Below are positions 9,443 through 19,217 of a stretch of 48,737 nt of DNA, piece after piece. The notes beneath the pieces were generated by a model, which did not search any database, was not told the DNA's origin, and saw only the letters and a list, made by a program, of their open reading frames with translations. The stretch covers positions 1 to 48,737 of the forward strand of contig JAHBNG010000115.1 in NCBI GenBank assembly GCA_019217005.1. Reading direction: 5' to 3'. The DNA is from Chloroflexi bacterium TSY. GTDB taxonomy: Bacteria > Chloroflexota > Anaerolineae > Caldilineales > Caldilineaceae. The translations under genes were made by a program, and so were the position numbers. Every line of letters begins with the position of its first letter. Position 1 is the first letter of the stretch.

Positions 9443-11013
9443 TCTGCTCTCCGGGTTCGACTGGCTGCGATTTCTTGAGCCAGCAATTGTGCCATTTCAC
9501 TATCACTAAGTGAACTTAGGTTCATCTTTTCTGATATCAGCCCAGCCGATACATCCAACTGTGGTTGGGACTGCATCTTTTCTCGTATAGTCAGTTCGTC
9601 GGCCTGCAATGTTCTATTCGCCAAGTAGGCAGCTAGTTCTGAAATCGTTGGGTAGTTCCAAAATAGGGTAGGTGTCATCTCCAAGGGTTCCTGCAACCAC
9701 GTTTCTAGGGCATCAAGTAATTCCAGTGCCATCACTGAATCTAACCCATAATCAGCCAATGCTGTTGTCACATCAATTTTGTCGACCACGGTTTGTAAAT
9801 GTGTGGCTAGCCATTGGATAAGCCAAGTTTGAATTGCATCAACAGTATATATAGGGGTTGCAAAAGACGGGCGCTTTTGTGAAGAACCAAGCGTTACATC
9901 TAGAGTTACCATTTGAGTTTCATCCTGCTTGGAACATGGGCGGGGTACATGCAGGTCTGATATTTCTTCTTCTACCTCTAACGCAAGCTGACTTTGGGTT
10001 TGCGGGGCCATGACTTGTGTTTGCCGTAGTAGTGGGTCCAGTTCATGTTCTTCCGCTGGCAATCTCTGCTCAAGATCGCCAATCTTCTTTGCATAACCAT
10101 CGATCCAACATTCAAGTTCAGACTTACTCCGTATGGTTTCTATGGCAGAGTGAGAGTGTATCTGCTCTCGCTTTTGTGTAAACTGTGTACGTATCCAACG
10201 TAGACCATGATCCATCTCCTCCTGATCCATCTTCTCGGTGTCAAGGTGCCTAACCGCTCCTTCTAATGCAGCCCAAAGCATGCCAAGGGTAACTAGTTCG
10301 CCGACAACTGTGTAAATCCAGCGATCGGTAAATACAGTGTCCGAAAAAGGAGACGCGAAGGGAAGTCCACATTCAGTCTGCTGATGATCTAGAAAGTCTG
10401 TTTTGATTTGCGCAACAGCTTCTCGCAACTCATTCGCAATCGCTGACGCACCAAGAGATTTTGTCATGAATTGATGAATAATTTCACTTTTATTACAGGC
10501 ACGCGAACCCAAATACATCGTTAATGTCTCGGTTGGACCTTCAAAGATGCGCAATATGCGGGCATCGCGCCACAGTTGTGGAGCAATATTGGTCTCGATA
10601 TACCCTCGTCCCCCTAAAAGTTGTATGAGTGCGTCTGTCGCATCCCCTAGAAATTCTGGGCCACCGGTTTTACAGACAATGTAGGCTTCTTCCGGCACTT
10701 TGATTCCTGTATCCAGGAATTCGGCAATCCGTTTTACATATGTCTCGACAACCACTACCGCGGCGGTTAACTCACTCAAACGTGTGATCGTTACTGGATT
10801 TTCAAGTAAACGACCCGTGGTGACCGTACGCCTTTGCGCGTAACGTAGCATCAACTGTGCACAGCGTTTCATGGCCCCCACACTCATGGCAGCAATCACG
10901 AGTCGAGTAAACATCATCGTATCTTGGGCCACAACCATGCCTTCACCAGGTTTACCCAACAATTGGTTTGACTCAACGGAAACCCCATCCAGATAGATTG
11001 TATTTTGTACCAT
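9439..11013 (-). pseudogene. C-terminal part of FAAL-ACAD-ACP (ACAD C-half plus ACP)
   Basis: This segment begins inside an acyl-CoA dehydrogenase domain: MVQNTIYLDGVSV is the beta-domain strand, and LRIFEGPTETL (Glu158) aligns with the catalytic-base region of medium-chain ACADs. After a linker there is an ACP with DYGLDSVMALELL (Ser426). It is in the same frame as the upstream segment ending at 11017; only one TGA (11017-11019) and one Ala codon separate them, so the two are one gene split by a nonsense codon. The residue expected at the TGA by family comparison is Arg or Lys, and CGA to TGA is a single transition. Role in an intact protein: load a fatty acyl chain on the ACP and desaturate it before extension. 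Confidence 0.85.
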
Positions 11014-11016
11014 TGC

Positions 11017-12603
11017 TCACAAGCCTAGGGTTAAGGCTTCAGGCCCTTGGCTCAATGGTGTGATTTCTTGGGATAAGACAAAGCCTGTGATGCCCATCGG
11101 AGTCTGCTCATTGTCAAGTAATTGGACAAAGAGATTTGTGACCCCCGCCCATGAACCGTTCCCAATCCAACTCTTTTGGCCATTGAGCTGCCATTTATTC
11201 TCACCTATCGGGGTTGCAGTTGCCGCAATCGCCCGAGGATTTGAGCCAGCACCAGGTTCTGTAATTGCAAAAGATGCTAACTCACGTCCCGTTGCAAGTT
11301 TAGGTATTAGGGCATTGCGTTGTTCCATGAGGGCATATTTAAGAATCGGTCGGATGCCGAGCGCATTGTGAACCGCAAGAAAAGAGGCCAAAGTGAGATC
11401 GATCGACGCTACTTGCTCATAGACCCATAGCGCATCTCGGTAATTCAAGTTCATTCCGCCATATCGTTCTGGTACCTGCAGTCCCAAGAAACCATGGTTT
11501 CCTAGGTCGAGTATAATATGAGGTGGAATTGACCGTCGCTCGTCCATCAACCGAGAATTGATGCGGGTCGTGGCATAGGTACGTAACCATGCAATTATGG
11601 CATGCGCGCGGTTATGGCGATGTTCTATTTGGTGCTGTTGTTTCGCATTACTAAGCATAGAGTTATTAGGCATAGCAATGGATGTTCCCAATTCGTTTTG
11701 CCAGTTGTCTAAGACCACAAACTGATTCTTCAAAAATCGTGTGCGGCAAATGATACGCTGCACTTTCCCACTAGTGGTCTTGGGGATACTGCCCGGCTTG
11801 GTGAGTACAACGGCATCGGGCTGGAGTTCATGCTCCTCGGCAATGGCTCGTCTGATGGCCCAAATCACCTCTTCGCCATTGAGTGAACGCAAGGCTGTCC
11901 GTTCGATCTCTTGTACGACGACTAACTTCTCAATTCCCTGAGTGTTATTTCCATCATTTTCATCGATACTCACCGAAAAAGCCGCGCCCCACCCCGCGCG
12001 ACATGCAGGATGGCTTCTTTCTGTTGTCAACTCAATATCTTGGGGGTAGTGATTACGCCCGTGGATAATAATCAGGTCTTTCATGCGCCCCGTTATAAAA
12101 AGCTCTCTATCTTTCAGAAAGCCTAGGTCGCCTGTGCGAAGGAAGGGTCCTTCACCACTATCTGCCAAATGTGCGCGAAATGTTGCTTGTGTGGCTTCTT
12201 CATTTTCCCAATAGCCTTGCGCTACCGTAGGGCCGCCAACCCAAATTTCGCCTATTTCATCGAATGCACACTGCGTCAACGTCACTGGATTTACGATGAT
12301 GACTTGGGTGTCCAGGGTCGTTGTCCCACATCCAACGACCGCACGGCTGCCCATGACTTCATCCGTGGTGATGATTCGCTTTCGTCGCAATGCTTCAGCC
12401 TGAAGTTGCTTGATCTCAGCCCTAGATGTCTGCGAATTTAGGGTCACAACCAGTGTGGCTTCGGCGAGGCCATAGGCGGGTGAATGGGCTAGAGGCGCAA
12501 AACCGCAGGGGGCAAAGGTATTGCCAAACTTTTCCAAAGTCATGGAACGGATTGGCTCAGCGCCATTTAGGGTATACCGCCAGCAGCCTAAGTCAAGCAT
12601 CAT
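11017..12603 (-). pseudogene. Middle part of FAAL-ACAD-ACP (FAAL C-half plus ACAD N-half)
   Basis: Residues 1-300 complete a fatty acyl-AMP ligase: NGAEPIRSMTLEKF, the YGLAEATLVV motif, GEIWVGGP, LRTGDLGFLKDRELFITGR and the C-terminal PKTTSGKVQR lysine region. Residues from about 340 are the N-terminal half of an acyl-CoA dehydrogenase: GFLGLQVPERYGGMNL, FAITEPGAGSNP and GQKSWIGNG, which form the FAD and substrate pocket. It ends at TGA in ALTLGL-stop. The start overlaps the FAAL N-terminal ORF by 4 bp (12600-12603), in the middle of one FAAL domain (between SKISPDSV and LDLGCWRY), so this is a frameshift and not a natural gene boundary. Confidence 0.85.
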
Positions 12604-13442
12604 ACGCTGTCGGGCGAAATTTTGGACAGACAGAGGTCATAAGCAAAGTTTGGTGCAACGCTATGCGTTGCCCTGTAGCGCGAAATTGCTTGTAGCCAAC
12701 GATAGGGACGTTGTGCAAAGGCTGTGGATGACATGAAGACGCAGGGCATTCCTTGATAGAGCGGATAGAGGATTCCAAAGATCAGCCCCAAATCATGATA
12801 GAGTGGAAGCCACGAAACCATCAGATCTTCTGCCCCATGAACCAATCCTTCCGCAATTGCGGCCATGTTGTATAACAAGTTGCCGTGGCTTACCATCATC
12901 CCTTTGGGTATCGAGGTCGAGCCAAATGTGTATTGTAGATACGCGAGTGAAGTATCTGTACATTCAGTTTTCTCCCATGCGTTGGCGTTCTCCTGTGCCA
13001 GTTGATCTGTGGCAACCCATTGAAGTTTCTCTAACGCAGACGATTCATTCAGCGTTTGCTGCACTTTATTTGCAATTTTACTGGTGCTCAGTGCCAAGAT
13101 GGCTCCTGCATCTTGGCTGATGGCTTGAATGCGCGCGTCGATTCCGCGTGCGCGCGGCGGGTAGAGTGGAACAGCCAGCACCCCTGCATACAAGCAGCCA
13201 AAGAACGCGGCAATGTACTCCAGCCCTGATGGATAGAGGAGTAACGCACGTTCGCCAACCGCATCATTCTGCTGAAGATGTGCGGCAATGGCTCTGGCTT
13301 GCTGATTTAGCTCGGCATAGGTAAGTGAGACAGTCGCTTCTTCCCCATCTTCTAGAAACGTATAAGCCACCTTTTCAGGTGTTTGATCCGCGCGTTGGCT
13401 CAATAACTCAACGAGTGTCTTTGCGAGAGGTGTCATTTCCAT
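12600..13442 (-). pseudogene. N-terminal part of FAAL-ACAD-ACP loading protein
   Basis: Fatty acyl-AMP ligase N-domain. It has LTYAELNQQARAIAAHLQ near the start, ALLLYPSGLEYIAAFFGCLYAG, AVPLYPPR, the adenylate motif LQYTFGSTSIPKGMMVSHGN (typical of FAALs, which use TSGST-like loops) and SWLPLYHDLGL. It ends at APNFAYDLCLSKISPDSV, after which the family sequence continues one frame over. FAALs activate free fatty acids as acyl-AMP and pass them to an ACP, so this starts the polyketide. The start ATG at 13442 has a purine-rich AAGGAAAG upstream and lies 42 bp after the ECH2 remnant. Reinitiation at the ATGA overlap could give two polypeptides, but a split FAAL is unlikely to be active. Confidence 0.85.
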
Positions 13443-13484
13443 TGTCAGTCGCTTTCCTTCAATCTATCTCCTTTGTGATATGCG

Positions 13485-13932
13485 CTAGCCGATTTCCAAC
13501 TCATATCCGCCAAACAAAGTTTCAATCCGCTCCCGCACTTCGGGTTGCGCAAAGCTAACTTCATGCATAGCCAACTCCTGCTCGATGATAGTCGCAGCCA
13601 AAGGCCAGCCCATCCCCAATCCCATGACCCTGCATCGCACTGATGGTTGGAATTTCACAATCCAACAAGACGCGATAGAAGGCCAGATCATTGAACTTGA
13701 TTTCGCCCTCAAATATCTTGAGTAGCTCTTCCTGCGTGCCGCCACAGCAGAAGTAGTTGTCATAGCCGTGAATGACAACCACTTTGACGTTAGGGTTCTG
13801 CTGGATGGCTTCAAAAGTATGCACTAAACCTTCACTCAGAGGCTGAGAAAAGGTATTACGGTAGGTATGGTCTGCCATCTCCACGACGGCGATGGTTGGT
13901 TCGGGGTAGATTAGGGTGACGACTTGGGTCAT
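13485..13932 (-). pseudogene. ECH2 (PksI-like decarboxylase) with internal deletion
   Basis: The first 115 residues match PksI/ECH2 family members of HMGS cassettes: VVTLIYPEPTIAVVEM, NTFSQPLSEGLV, VVVIHGYDNYFCCGGTQEEL, LDCEIPTISAMQGHGIG. Just after GHGIGDGLAF the sequence jumps in another frame to the family's C-terminus, TIIEQELAMHEVSFAQPEVR...TLFGG. About 448 bp remain of the usual 750 or so; the lost part holds much of the catalytic fold. ECH2 decarboxylates 3-methylglutaconyl-ACP to make the final beta-branch, so this step is missing unless supplied elsewhere. The start is taken at MTQVVTL (13932), which has GGAG seven bases upstream. Confidence 0.9.
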
Positions 13933-14026
13933 TCGGTTCTCCAAATTTTATCAGTATTCAGTGGATCGGTATTCCTTATTCAGTGACCAAATTTGCTGGT
14001 TACTGACCAACCACCAACTCGCTGGT

Positions 14027-14791
14027 CTACCGTTCCCACGGAAAGCGTTGGTGCTCGACGTAGTTGCGGATGTTCTCCTGGACGCGGGGCGTGCCCAGCC
14101 AGTGGTTCAACTTATTGACGGCCATCTGCTCCATCTCGCTGGTGATCATCCACATTTTGCGGAAGTAATCCTTGGCGTCGATTGTTGTCTCGTCGGTCAA
14201 TCTGCCTACACGTAAGAGCAGGCGGCGGATGGCATCGTTGGGGTTGTCGCTGAGAGTATCGACCAGGCCAATACGCCACGCTTCTTCGGCGGTGATGTTC
14301 TCGGTCGTCAAGGTCATTCGGTAGGCGTGTTGAAAGCCAACCCGACGAATCAAGTAGGGAGTGACGCACGCAGGCAACAACCCCCACAGCGCTTCGGGCA
14401 AGCCAAAATGACTCGCTGGCGTCGCCACCACAAAATCGCTGGTGGCCACGAACCCCATCCCTCCGGCTAACACTGTGCCTTCCACTTTGGCGACGACGAT
14501 TTTGGGGCTTGAGGCAAGGCGCTTGAGCATGGTCATGTAGTCCTGACCGGCCAATGCCTTACCCGCCTCGGCACCCTGAGCAGCCTCCTCAAAGTCCATG
14601 CCGGTGCAGAAGAAGCCATCCTTTCCTTGGAGGACAATGAGCCGACAGTTGGCATCGGCTTCTGCTTCAGCGAAGGCTTGCTGCAATCCCTGCATCAGCC
14701 TTTGATTGATGGCATTTCGCTGGGCCGGTCGATTAAAGGTGAGGGTCCAGGTGCGTGGGGTTTGCTGAACGTGAACGGCTGGTTCATTCAT
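14027..14791 (-). CDS. pksH: ECH1 enoyl-CoA hydratase-like dehydratase (PksH-like)
   Basis: About 254 residues, full length for the family and free of lesions. Crotonase-fold motifs are NRPAQRNAINQRLM, GFFCTGMDFEEAAQG (first oxyanion loop), GTVLAGGMGFVATSDFVVAT (second oxyanion loop), FGLPEALWGLLPACVTPYLI and the PksH-typical end NYVEHQRFPWER. In beta-branching cassettes this enzyme dehydrates HMG-ACP to 3-methylglutaconyl-ACP. The start is placed at MNEPAVHV (14791), four bases after the HMGS stop (14796-14798); a longer upstream reading would overlap HMGS by 96 bp and has no family support. It sits between HMGS and the ECH2 remnant in the same operon. Confidence 0.93.
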   Translation of the reverse strand: MNEPAVHVQQTPRTWTLTFNRPAQRNAINQRLMQGLQQAFAEAEADANCRLIVLQGKDGFFCTGMDFEEAAQGAEAGKALAGQDYMTMLKRLASSPKIVVAKVEGTVLAGGMGFVATSDFVVATPASHFGLPEALWGLLPACVTPYLIRRVGFQHAYRMTLTTENITAEEAWRIGLVDTLSDNPNDAIRRLLLRVGRLTDETTIDAKDYFRKMWMITSEMEQMAVNKLNHWLGTPRVQENIRNYVEHQRFPWER

Positions 14792-14795
14792 AGGG

Positions 14796-16025
14796 TTAGC
14801 TCCATTCGTAGACGCGGTGGAAGCCCTCGATTTTGTGTAAAACGAGTAGTCCATGCCCCGCGAATTTCTGGTCGTAGATGTTGGCATAGCCGTCTATCTC
14901 CACAGCTTTATCTTGAATCCCAAAGAGCCATTCGTCGTTTATGTCGAGCAAGCTATCATATTCAGCCATCGATAGTTCATGGCGGTTGGCCAACCGCTGA
15001 CCAATCTGCATTTGGCTTAGTTTTTCCTTGGCCGATTGCGTCACCACGCCACTGTAGAATTCAGAGGAACAACCAGAGCCATAGGAAAAGAGTCCCAGCC
15101 GCTTAGGCTGTTGGATGTCTGCATTGTCGATCAGGCTACAGAGGGCCAGATGAACCGTGGCCGAGTAGATGTTGCCGACCTCCACACAGTAGACCAACGA
15201 CGGTCCCATGCGGGTTTGAAAATCGGCATCAATTGCGGCAGGCGGCATCGGCTTTACGCCGCGCATGAGCTTGCGATGGGCGCCCTTGACCATGCCCGCA
15301 AAGGGCGTATGGAAGGCCATGTAGTCAAATGTCTTCTGAAAATCAACTCCATCAACCCGATCTGTATAGGCTTGATAGGCTCCCTCCAGACAGTCCAGAT
15401 AGGCCAACAGCGAGAGATCAGGATCACCCAACTCAATATCAGCGCGAGGACGGCAGGTATCCATTACCTCATAACTGTAGAGGCCATTGGCGCCTAGATC
15501 CATGGCCATAATATCGGGCTGCCGACTGACCAACATCGCCACGGCACCAATCCCCATGGAGGGTTCGGCATAGGTCTCCTTGCTGGTGCTGCGGGCGGCG
15601 TCAGTGGCAACGACCAGGGCTTTGACATTGAAGGGCTGGGCAGCCACATAATTGACCGCCATCTGGAGCGCGGCGGTCCCGGCGTAACAGGCCTGCTTCA
15701 TCTCAAAGAGACGACACTGGCGAGAGAGTCCCAAATAGTCGTGAATATAAGTGCTCAGCGATTTGCCAAAATCCAGCCCCGACTCGGTGGCCGTGATTAG
15801 GAGCTCAATACTATTTTTGTCCGCTTCATCAAGCTGGTCGATAATTGGTTTAGCGGCATTCACCCCATTGGTCACCGGGTCTTCGCAGGGTAGTCCCACC
15901 GCTTTCTTTTCCATCATCAAATTGTCAAAGCGCGCCAGATCCAGCCCTCTTGCTTCAAAAAGGGTTCGTACATCTAAATAGGTCTGGCCCACATAAGCGT
16001 TAATGGCTTCGATACCTACATCCAT
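14796..16025 (-). CDS. pksG: Hydroxymethylglutaryl-CoA synthase-like enzyme (PksG-like)
   Basis: 409 residues, the usual length. It starts MDVGIEAINAYVGQTY and has the catalytic Glu in TATESGLD (Glu81), the nucleophile Cys in KQACYAGTAAL (Cys113) and the His in MAFHTPFAG (His239); the later EVGNIYSATV and SYGSGCSSEFYSG blocks are also intact. The protein condenses acetyl from the donor ACP (17537-17782) with the beta-keto group of the growing chain, in trans to the PKS ACP with the Trp motif (608-770). AAAGGAG lies just upstream of the ATG. Gene order HMGS-ECH1-ECH2 is the standard cassette order. Confidence 0.96.
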   Translation of the reverse strand: MDVGIEAINAYVGQTYLDVRTLFEARGLDLARFDNLMMEKKAVGLPCEDPVTNGVNAAKPIIDQLDEADKNSIELLITATESGLDFGKSLSTYIHDYLGLSRQCRLFEMKQACYAGTAALQMAVNYVAAQPFNVKALVVATDAARSTSKETYAEPSMGIGAVAMLVSRQPDIMAMDLGANGLYSYEVMDTCRPRADIELGDPDLSLLAYLDCLEGAYQAYTDRVDGVDFQKTFDYMAFHTPFAGMVKGAHRKLMRGVKPMPPAAIDADFQTRMGPSLVYCVEVGNIYSATVHLALCSLIDNADIQQPKRLGLFSYGSGCSSEFYSGVVTQSAKEKLSQMQIGQRLANRHELSMAEYDSLLDINDEWLFGIQDKAVEIDGYANIYDQKFAGHGLLVLHKIEGFHRVYEWS

Positions 16026-16278
16026 TGAGTAGCTCCTTTATGAGATCTGGAGTTTTGTCAATATCAGAGACTAGAGAGCAGAGATTCGTTACGCTTGTCG
16101 CCACTCTCTAATCTCAAATCTCCGGTTTTCATATTGATTTCAGCATAAGCTCTATAACTGTTCAGCGAAGCTTCGCCTCAAACCAAGAAATGATGGATTG
16201 TTGATAGTGGTTGGTCACACGTGTCACTCTTCGTGGACTACATCTCTTTTCGCCCACAAAGGCGGACAGTCAAATTAT

Positions 16279-17540
16279 TTAATTCCGATTCCTCAGTAAA
16301 ATGGCGCTGTTGATGCCGCCAAAGCCAAAGGAATTGCTCATGGCAATGTGAATGGTGACGGGCTGGATTTGCTGACCCACAAAGCGACAGGTTCTATCCA
16401 GGGGATTGTCCAGGTTGAGATTCGGGTGCAGAAACTCTTCATTCATCTGGATAATGGTAGCGATGGCTTCGATCGCACCAGCTGCTGTTAAACAGTGACC
16501 TGTCAAGCTCTTGATTGAATTGAGCCAGATTGTTGGTGCAGCCTCGCCAAACAGCTCTTTGATGGCTGCGATTTCTGTCTCATCGCCCAGTATTGAAGAT
16601 GTACCGTGGGTGTTGAGATGTACTCTACGTCGTCGGGAGGGACTCCTGCCATGTCTAATGCCTGCCGCATCGCTTTGACCTCCCCAACTGGATTGGGGTC
16701 AGTCAGCCGGTTACCATCCAAGTTCACGCCGTAGCCAACCACTTCCGCCAAGGGGGTTACCCCGCGCCGTTGGGCCGATGTTGCACTCTCCAGAATCAGG
16801 CAACCACTACCTTGCCCATAGATGAAGCCCTCACGTGCCAGGTCAAAGGGGCGACAGGCTTTGTCCGCTTCGGTGATCGTTTTACCACCCAATGCGCCCA
16901 ATGATTGAAACGCCTGCACTTCCAGAGGCGATAGGTCTATCATGGCACCAACAACCACGCAGACTTCGGCCGCGCCCCACTGGATCATCCGGGTCCCTTG
17001 AATGAGGCCCAGATTGCCGCTGGCTGAAGCCCCACCTACTGTCAACCCTTCGCCGTGAATTTGGAGCAATTCGCTGATTGTTCCCACTTGGTCTGTGTCC
17101 AAAAAATGGACGCCGTACCGCGGGGGGAGATACTCCAACGCCTCCTGGTATTTCTTCTGGAGGGCATAGCTGTAGCCACGGTTGAGATTCTGACCGCCCA
17201 CAACCAGACTGATTTGGGTTGTGTCTACTTTGCGGCTGGGTAACTGCGCCTGCTGCCAAGCTTCCACCGCGCTAACCACCGATGTTTGAACCGAAAGTGG
17301 TGCGCGACGGACAGCATTTCTCACCCGATGGCGCAGCGCATCGGGCAAATCAGCGATCTGGGAGAGTGCCTCTTCGACGCTGAAGTCAGTCAATAAGGCT
17401 CCACTATCAATGGCCAATCCAGCCGATGCGGGCACTGGCTTGATCCCGCTACGTCCAGCTCTTAAGGCTGCTCTGAATTCACCCACGCCCTGCTCCGCGG
17501 CGGTCGTGACACCCATTCCCGTGACGACGATTCTTCTCAT
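16279..17540 (-). pseudogene. Decarboxylating ketosynthase of the HMGS cassette (PksF-like), frameshifted
   Basis: The start MRRIVVTGMGVTT (17540) overlaps the ACP stop by 4 bp. Residues 1-330 or so are a KS fold with the nucleophile Cys replaced by Ser (VGGASASGN, Ser172), the substitution typical of cassette KS proteins that only decarboxylate malonyl-ACP to acetyl-ACP. Near 16608-16618 the frame breaks at VEYI(S/N)T: the sequence THGTSSILGDETEIAAI is encoded one frame over, and the remaining C-terminus (SLTGHCLTAAGAIEAIATI, NSFGFGGINSAILL) is intact to 16279. One base deleted or two inserted would explain it. Without correction the protein lacks both His-containing loops and should be inactive. 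Confidence 0.9.
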
Positions 17541-17782
17541 GTGTTGACCTTCTGAGTCAGGAGCTCGACCAGCCCTTGGATGTTGGTCAAACCCCCAAAC
17601 TCCACCATGGGGATCTTGAGCTCTAACTCCTCCATACACATGACAGTGATATCGGCCCGATCCAATGAATTGGCCCCCAGATCCTTCAAGCTCGCTTCCA
17701 TGGGAATCTCGTCGGTATTCAAATCGTAGAGCACTTCGCGGATATTTTTCTTAACGACTGTAAAGACTTCATCTTGAGTCAT
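17537..17782 (-). CDS. Donor acyl carrier protein (AcpK-like)
   Basis: 81 residues, a free-standing ACP with the phosphopantetheine site LGANSLDRADI (Ser39). In HMGS cassettes the discrete ACP is loaded with malonyl, decarboxylated by the KS to acetyl and used by HMGS. AGGAG precedes the ATG by seven or eight bases, and the stop overlaps the KS start (ATGA). Its position directly ahead of the KS and HMGS supports the role. No lesion seen. Confidence 0.93.
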   Translation of the reverse strand: MTQDEVFTVVKKNIREVLYDLNTDEIPMEASLKDLGANSLDRADITVMCMEELELKIPMVEFGGLTNIQGLVELLTQKVNT

Positions 17783-17832
17783 TTTGTTTTCTACTCCTTT
17801 TGGAGGTGGTTTAAGTAAAGTCTAAAAAGTAT

Positions 17833-17911
17833 TTGGACACAGATTTTCAGGATTCTCGGGATTTATCTCTGTGTCAATCTGTATTAACCTGAGTGAATCT
17901 GTAAAATCTGA
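17833..17911. repeat. TCCGTG-family dispersed repeat, copy A
   Basis: TTTGGACACAGATTTTCAGG ... CTGTGTCAATCTGT ... GAATCTGTAAAATCT, a diverged member of the family seen at 32413-32542, 36129-36278 and 41870-41947. It lies upstream of the ACP start, between the ACP and AT genes. Confidence 0.65.
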
Positions 17912-17944
17912 GTACATTTATTTCTAATGGCTTTCCAGGTTTTA

Positions 17945-18147
17945 GAAGGTGTTTTAAAAGTCCTGACTCGACATAAGAATGGAACGGACATCACAGAATT
18001 GTAGCCAAAAACCACTGTCGAATGTTCGTTTCAACCCGTTTAAAGGCGAAAATTGCGAGCAAACTGGGCCAAAACACCGTAATTTCGGGCCATCATAGGC
18101 GCAAAATGCTGGATTTCGACCTTACGAATAACTTTTAAAACACCTTC
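17945..18147. mobile_element. MITE-like element, 203 bp, with 17-bp perfect terminal inverted repeats
   Basis: The ends are GAAGGTGTTTTAAAAGT (17945-17961) and its exact complement ACTTTTAAAACACCTTC (18131-18147). TTA flanks both sides (17942-17944 and 18148-18150), a likely 3-bp target duplication. No ORF is inside. Non-autonomous elements with such ends are often driven by IS5-type transposases; that assignment is a guess from the TNA-like duplication. It separates the AT gene from the donor ACP gene and may uncouple their transcription. Confidence 0.75.
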
Positions 18148-18179
18148 TTACATAATTGTTGGTACACTCATTCAATCTG

Positions 18180-19217
18180 TTATCTACCTACATCAGACCG
18201 CAATAGCTGCTCCAGATTGTTTACATCCTGACCAAATGGAGTCATAATCGGAAAGATATCCGAGGCAGAATTTGCTGCCAGGATATATTTAACAAAGGTC
18301 GCAAGAGTACCGGATGGACCTACATCGATATAGGTCCAGGCATGCCGAGTCTCCAAATCGATTATAGTTTCCTGAAAGCGGATCGGCTCTCGCACCGCCA
18401 TCCACAGATAGTCCTTTGGTAATTCAATCCGTTCCGTGGCTGTCGCACAGCAGATGAAAGGCAGTTGCGGTGCTTGCCAGGAGAGATCTTGCAAGAAATT
18501 GGAGTAGGATGCGCAAGCAGAGTCGATCTCTGGCGAATGAAAGGCATAGGAAACGGGCAAATCCTGAGCCGTCGTCGCAGTCTCTTTGAGTGCGGCCTGA
18601 ATCGCCATCAGCTTTCCTTGGCTGGCCGAGATGACGAAATGCTTGTCAAAATTGACCCCGGCCAGCGCGCTCTGTTGCTGTAGCCATGGAGTCTGTTCAA
18701 ACAAATCGGGAGAATCGAGAATGGCTATCATTCCCCCCAATTGACAATGCGTCTCCAACGCTTCGGCCTGCTCTATCGTAGCCAGCATTGCGTCTTCAAA
18801 GGTCAGCGCTCCAGCCAGCGCGGCAAAGCTGCCCATGCTAACCCCGAGCAAGTAGTCTGGCTCCAGTCCTTGCTCAATGAGCGCTTGCGCTAGACTATAC
18901 TCCACCAAAAAGATGGCTGGATGACTGAAACGGATCTGGGTAAAGCGGTCGTTCTTCCGTCGTGTTGGAGCATACAATTCTTCTAGGAGGGAAGTACCCA
19001 ACCGTTTCTGAGCCAACCAATCTCCCTTCTCCATCCAGGCACGAAAGTAAAACTGCTCTTGAAAGAGTTCGCGGCCCATTTGGTAGTAATTTGAACCCTG
19101 TCCCGAAAACATGAAGATGATTGGTTTATGTCGCAATTTTGGGGGTGGTTCAGAATTAGGTTTACACTTTTGATACATAGATAAAAATCTATATGAGGTC
19201 ATTTTCTGCCTGAGCAT
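18180..19217 (-). CDS. Trans-acting acyltransferase/acyl hydrolase (PksD-like), N-terminus altered by IS
   Basis: From residue 33 on this is a PksD-family malonyl transferase homologue: IIFMFSGQGSNYYQMGRELF, FSHPAIFLVEYSLAQAL, the nucleophile elbow LGVSMGSFAAL (Ser127, with Val for the usual His), LPVSYAFHSPEID, and YIDVGPSGTLATFVKYIL. Members of this branch often act as proofreading acyl hydrolases that clear stalled chains, and not as malonyl loaders. The first 26 residues are translated from the IS end. By joining the target duplications, the original start is predicted inside the pfaD 3' end (ATG at 20939-20937), giving M-R-R-L-V-S-R-P-K-L-R-H-K-P-I-I-F. So the IS replaced about nine leader residues with 26 and left the catalytic core in frame. 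Confidence 0.88.
   Translation of the reverse strand: MLRQKMTSYRFLSMYQKCKPNSEPPPKLRHKPIIFMFSGQGSNYYQMGRELFQEQFYFRAWMEKGDWLAQKRLGTSLLEELYAPTRRKNDRFTQIRFSHPAIFLVEYSLAQALIEQGLEPDYLLGVSMGSFAALAGALTFEDAMLATIEQAEALETHCQLGGMIAILDSPDLFEQTPWLQQQSALAGVNFDKHFVISASQGKLMAIQAALKETATTAQDLPVSYAFHSPEIDSACASYSNFLQDLSWQAPQLPFICCATATERIELPKDYLWMAVREPIRFQETIIDLETRHAWTYIDVGPSGTLATFVKYILAANSASDIFPIMTPFGQDVNNLEQLLRSDVGR

Noticed and set aside
11017..11019. TGA read as selenocysteine
   Set aside because: The family residue at this place is Arg or Lys, not Cys, and I see no SECIS-like hairpin just downstream or any selenoprotein context.
12600..12603. Programmed frameshift or natural gene split at ATGA in the FAAL
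   Set aside because: The overlap falls in the middle of one conserved domain, and there is no slippery heptamer; a mutation is simpler.
16026..16278. Second MITE or regulatory repeat between KS and HMGS genes
   Set aside because: There are only imperfect short repeats (AGAGA/TCTCT tracts) without matching ends or duplications.
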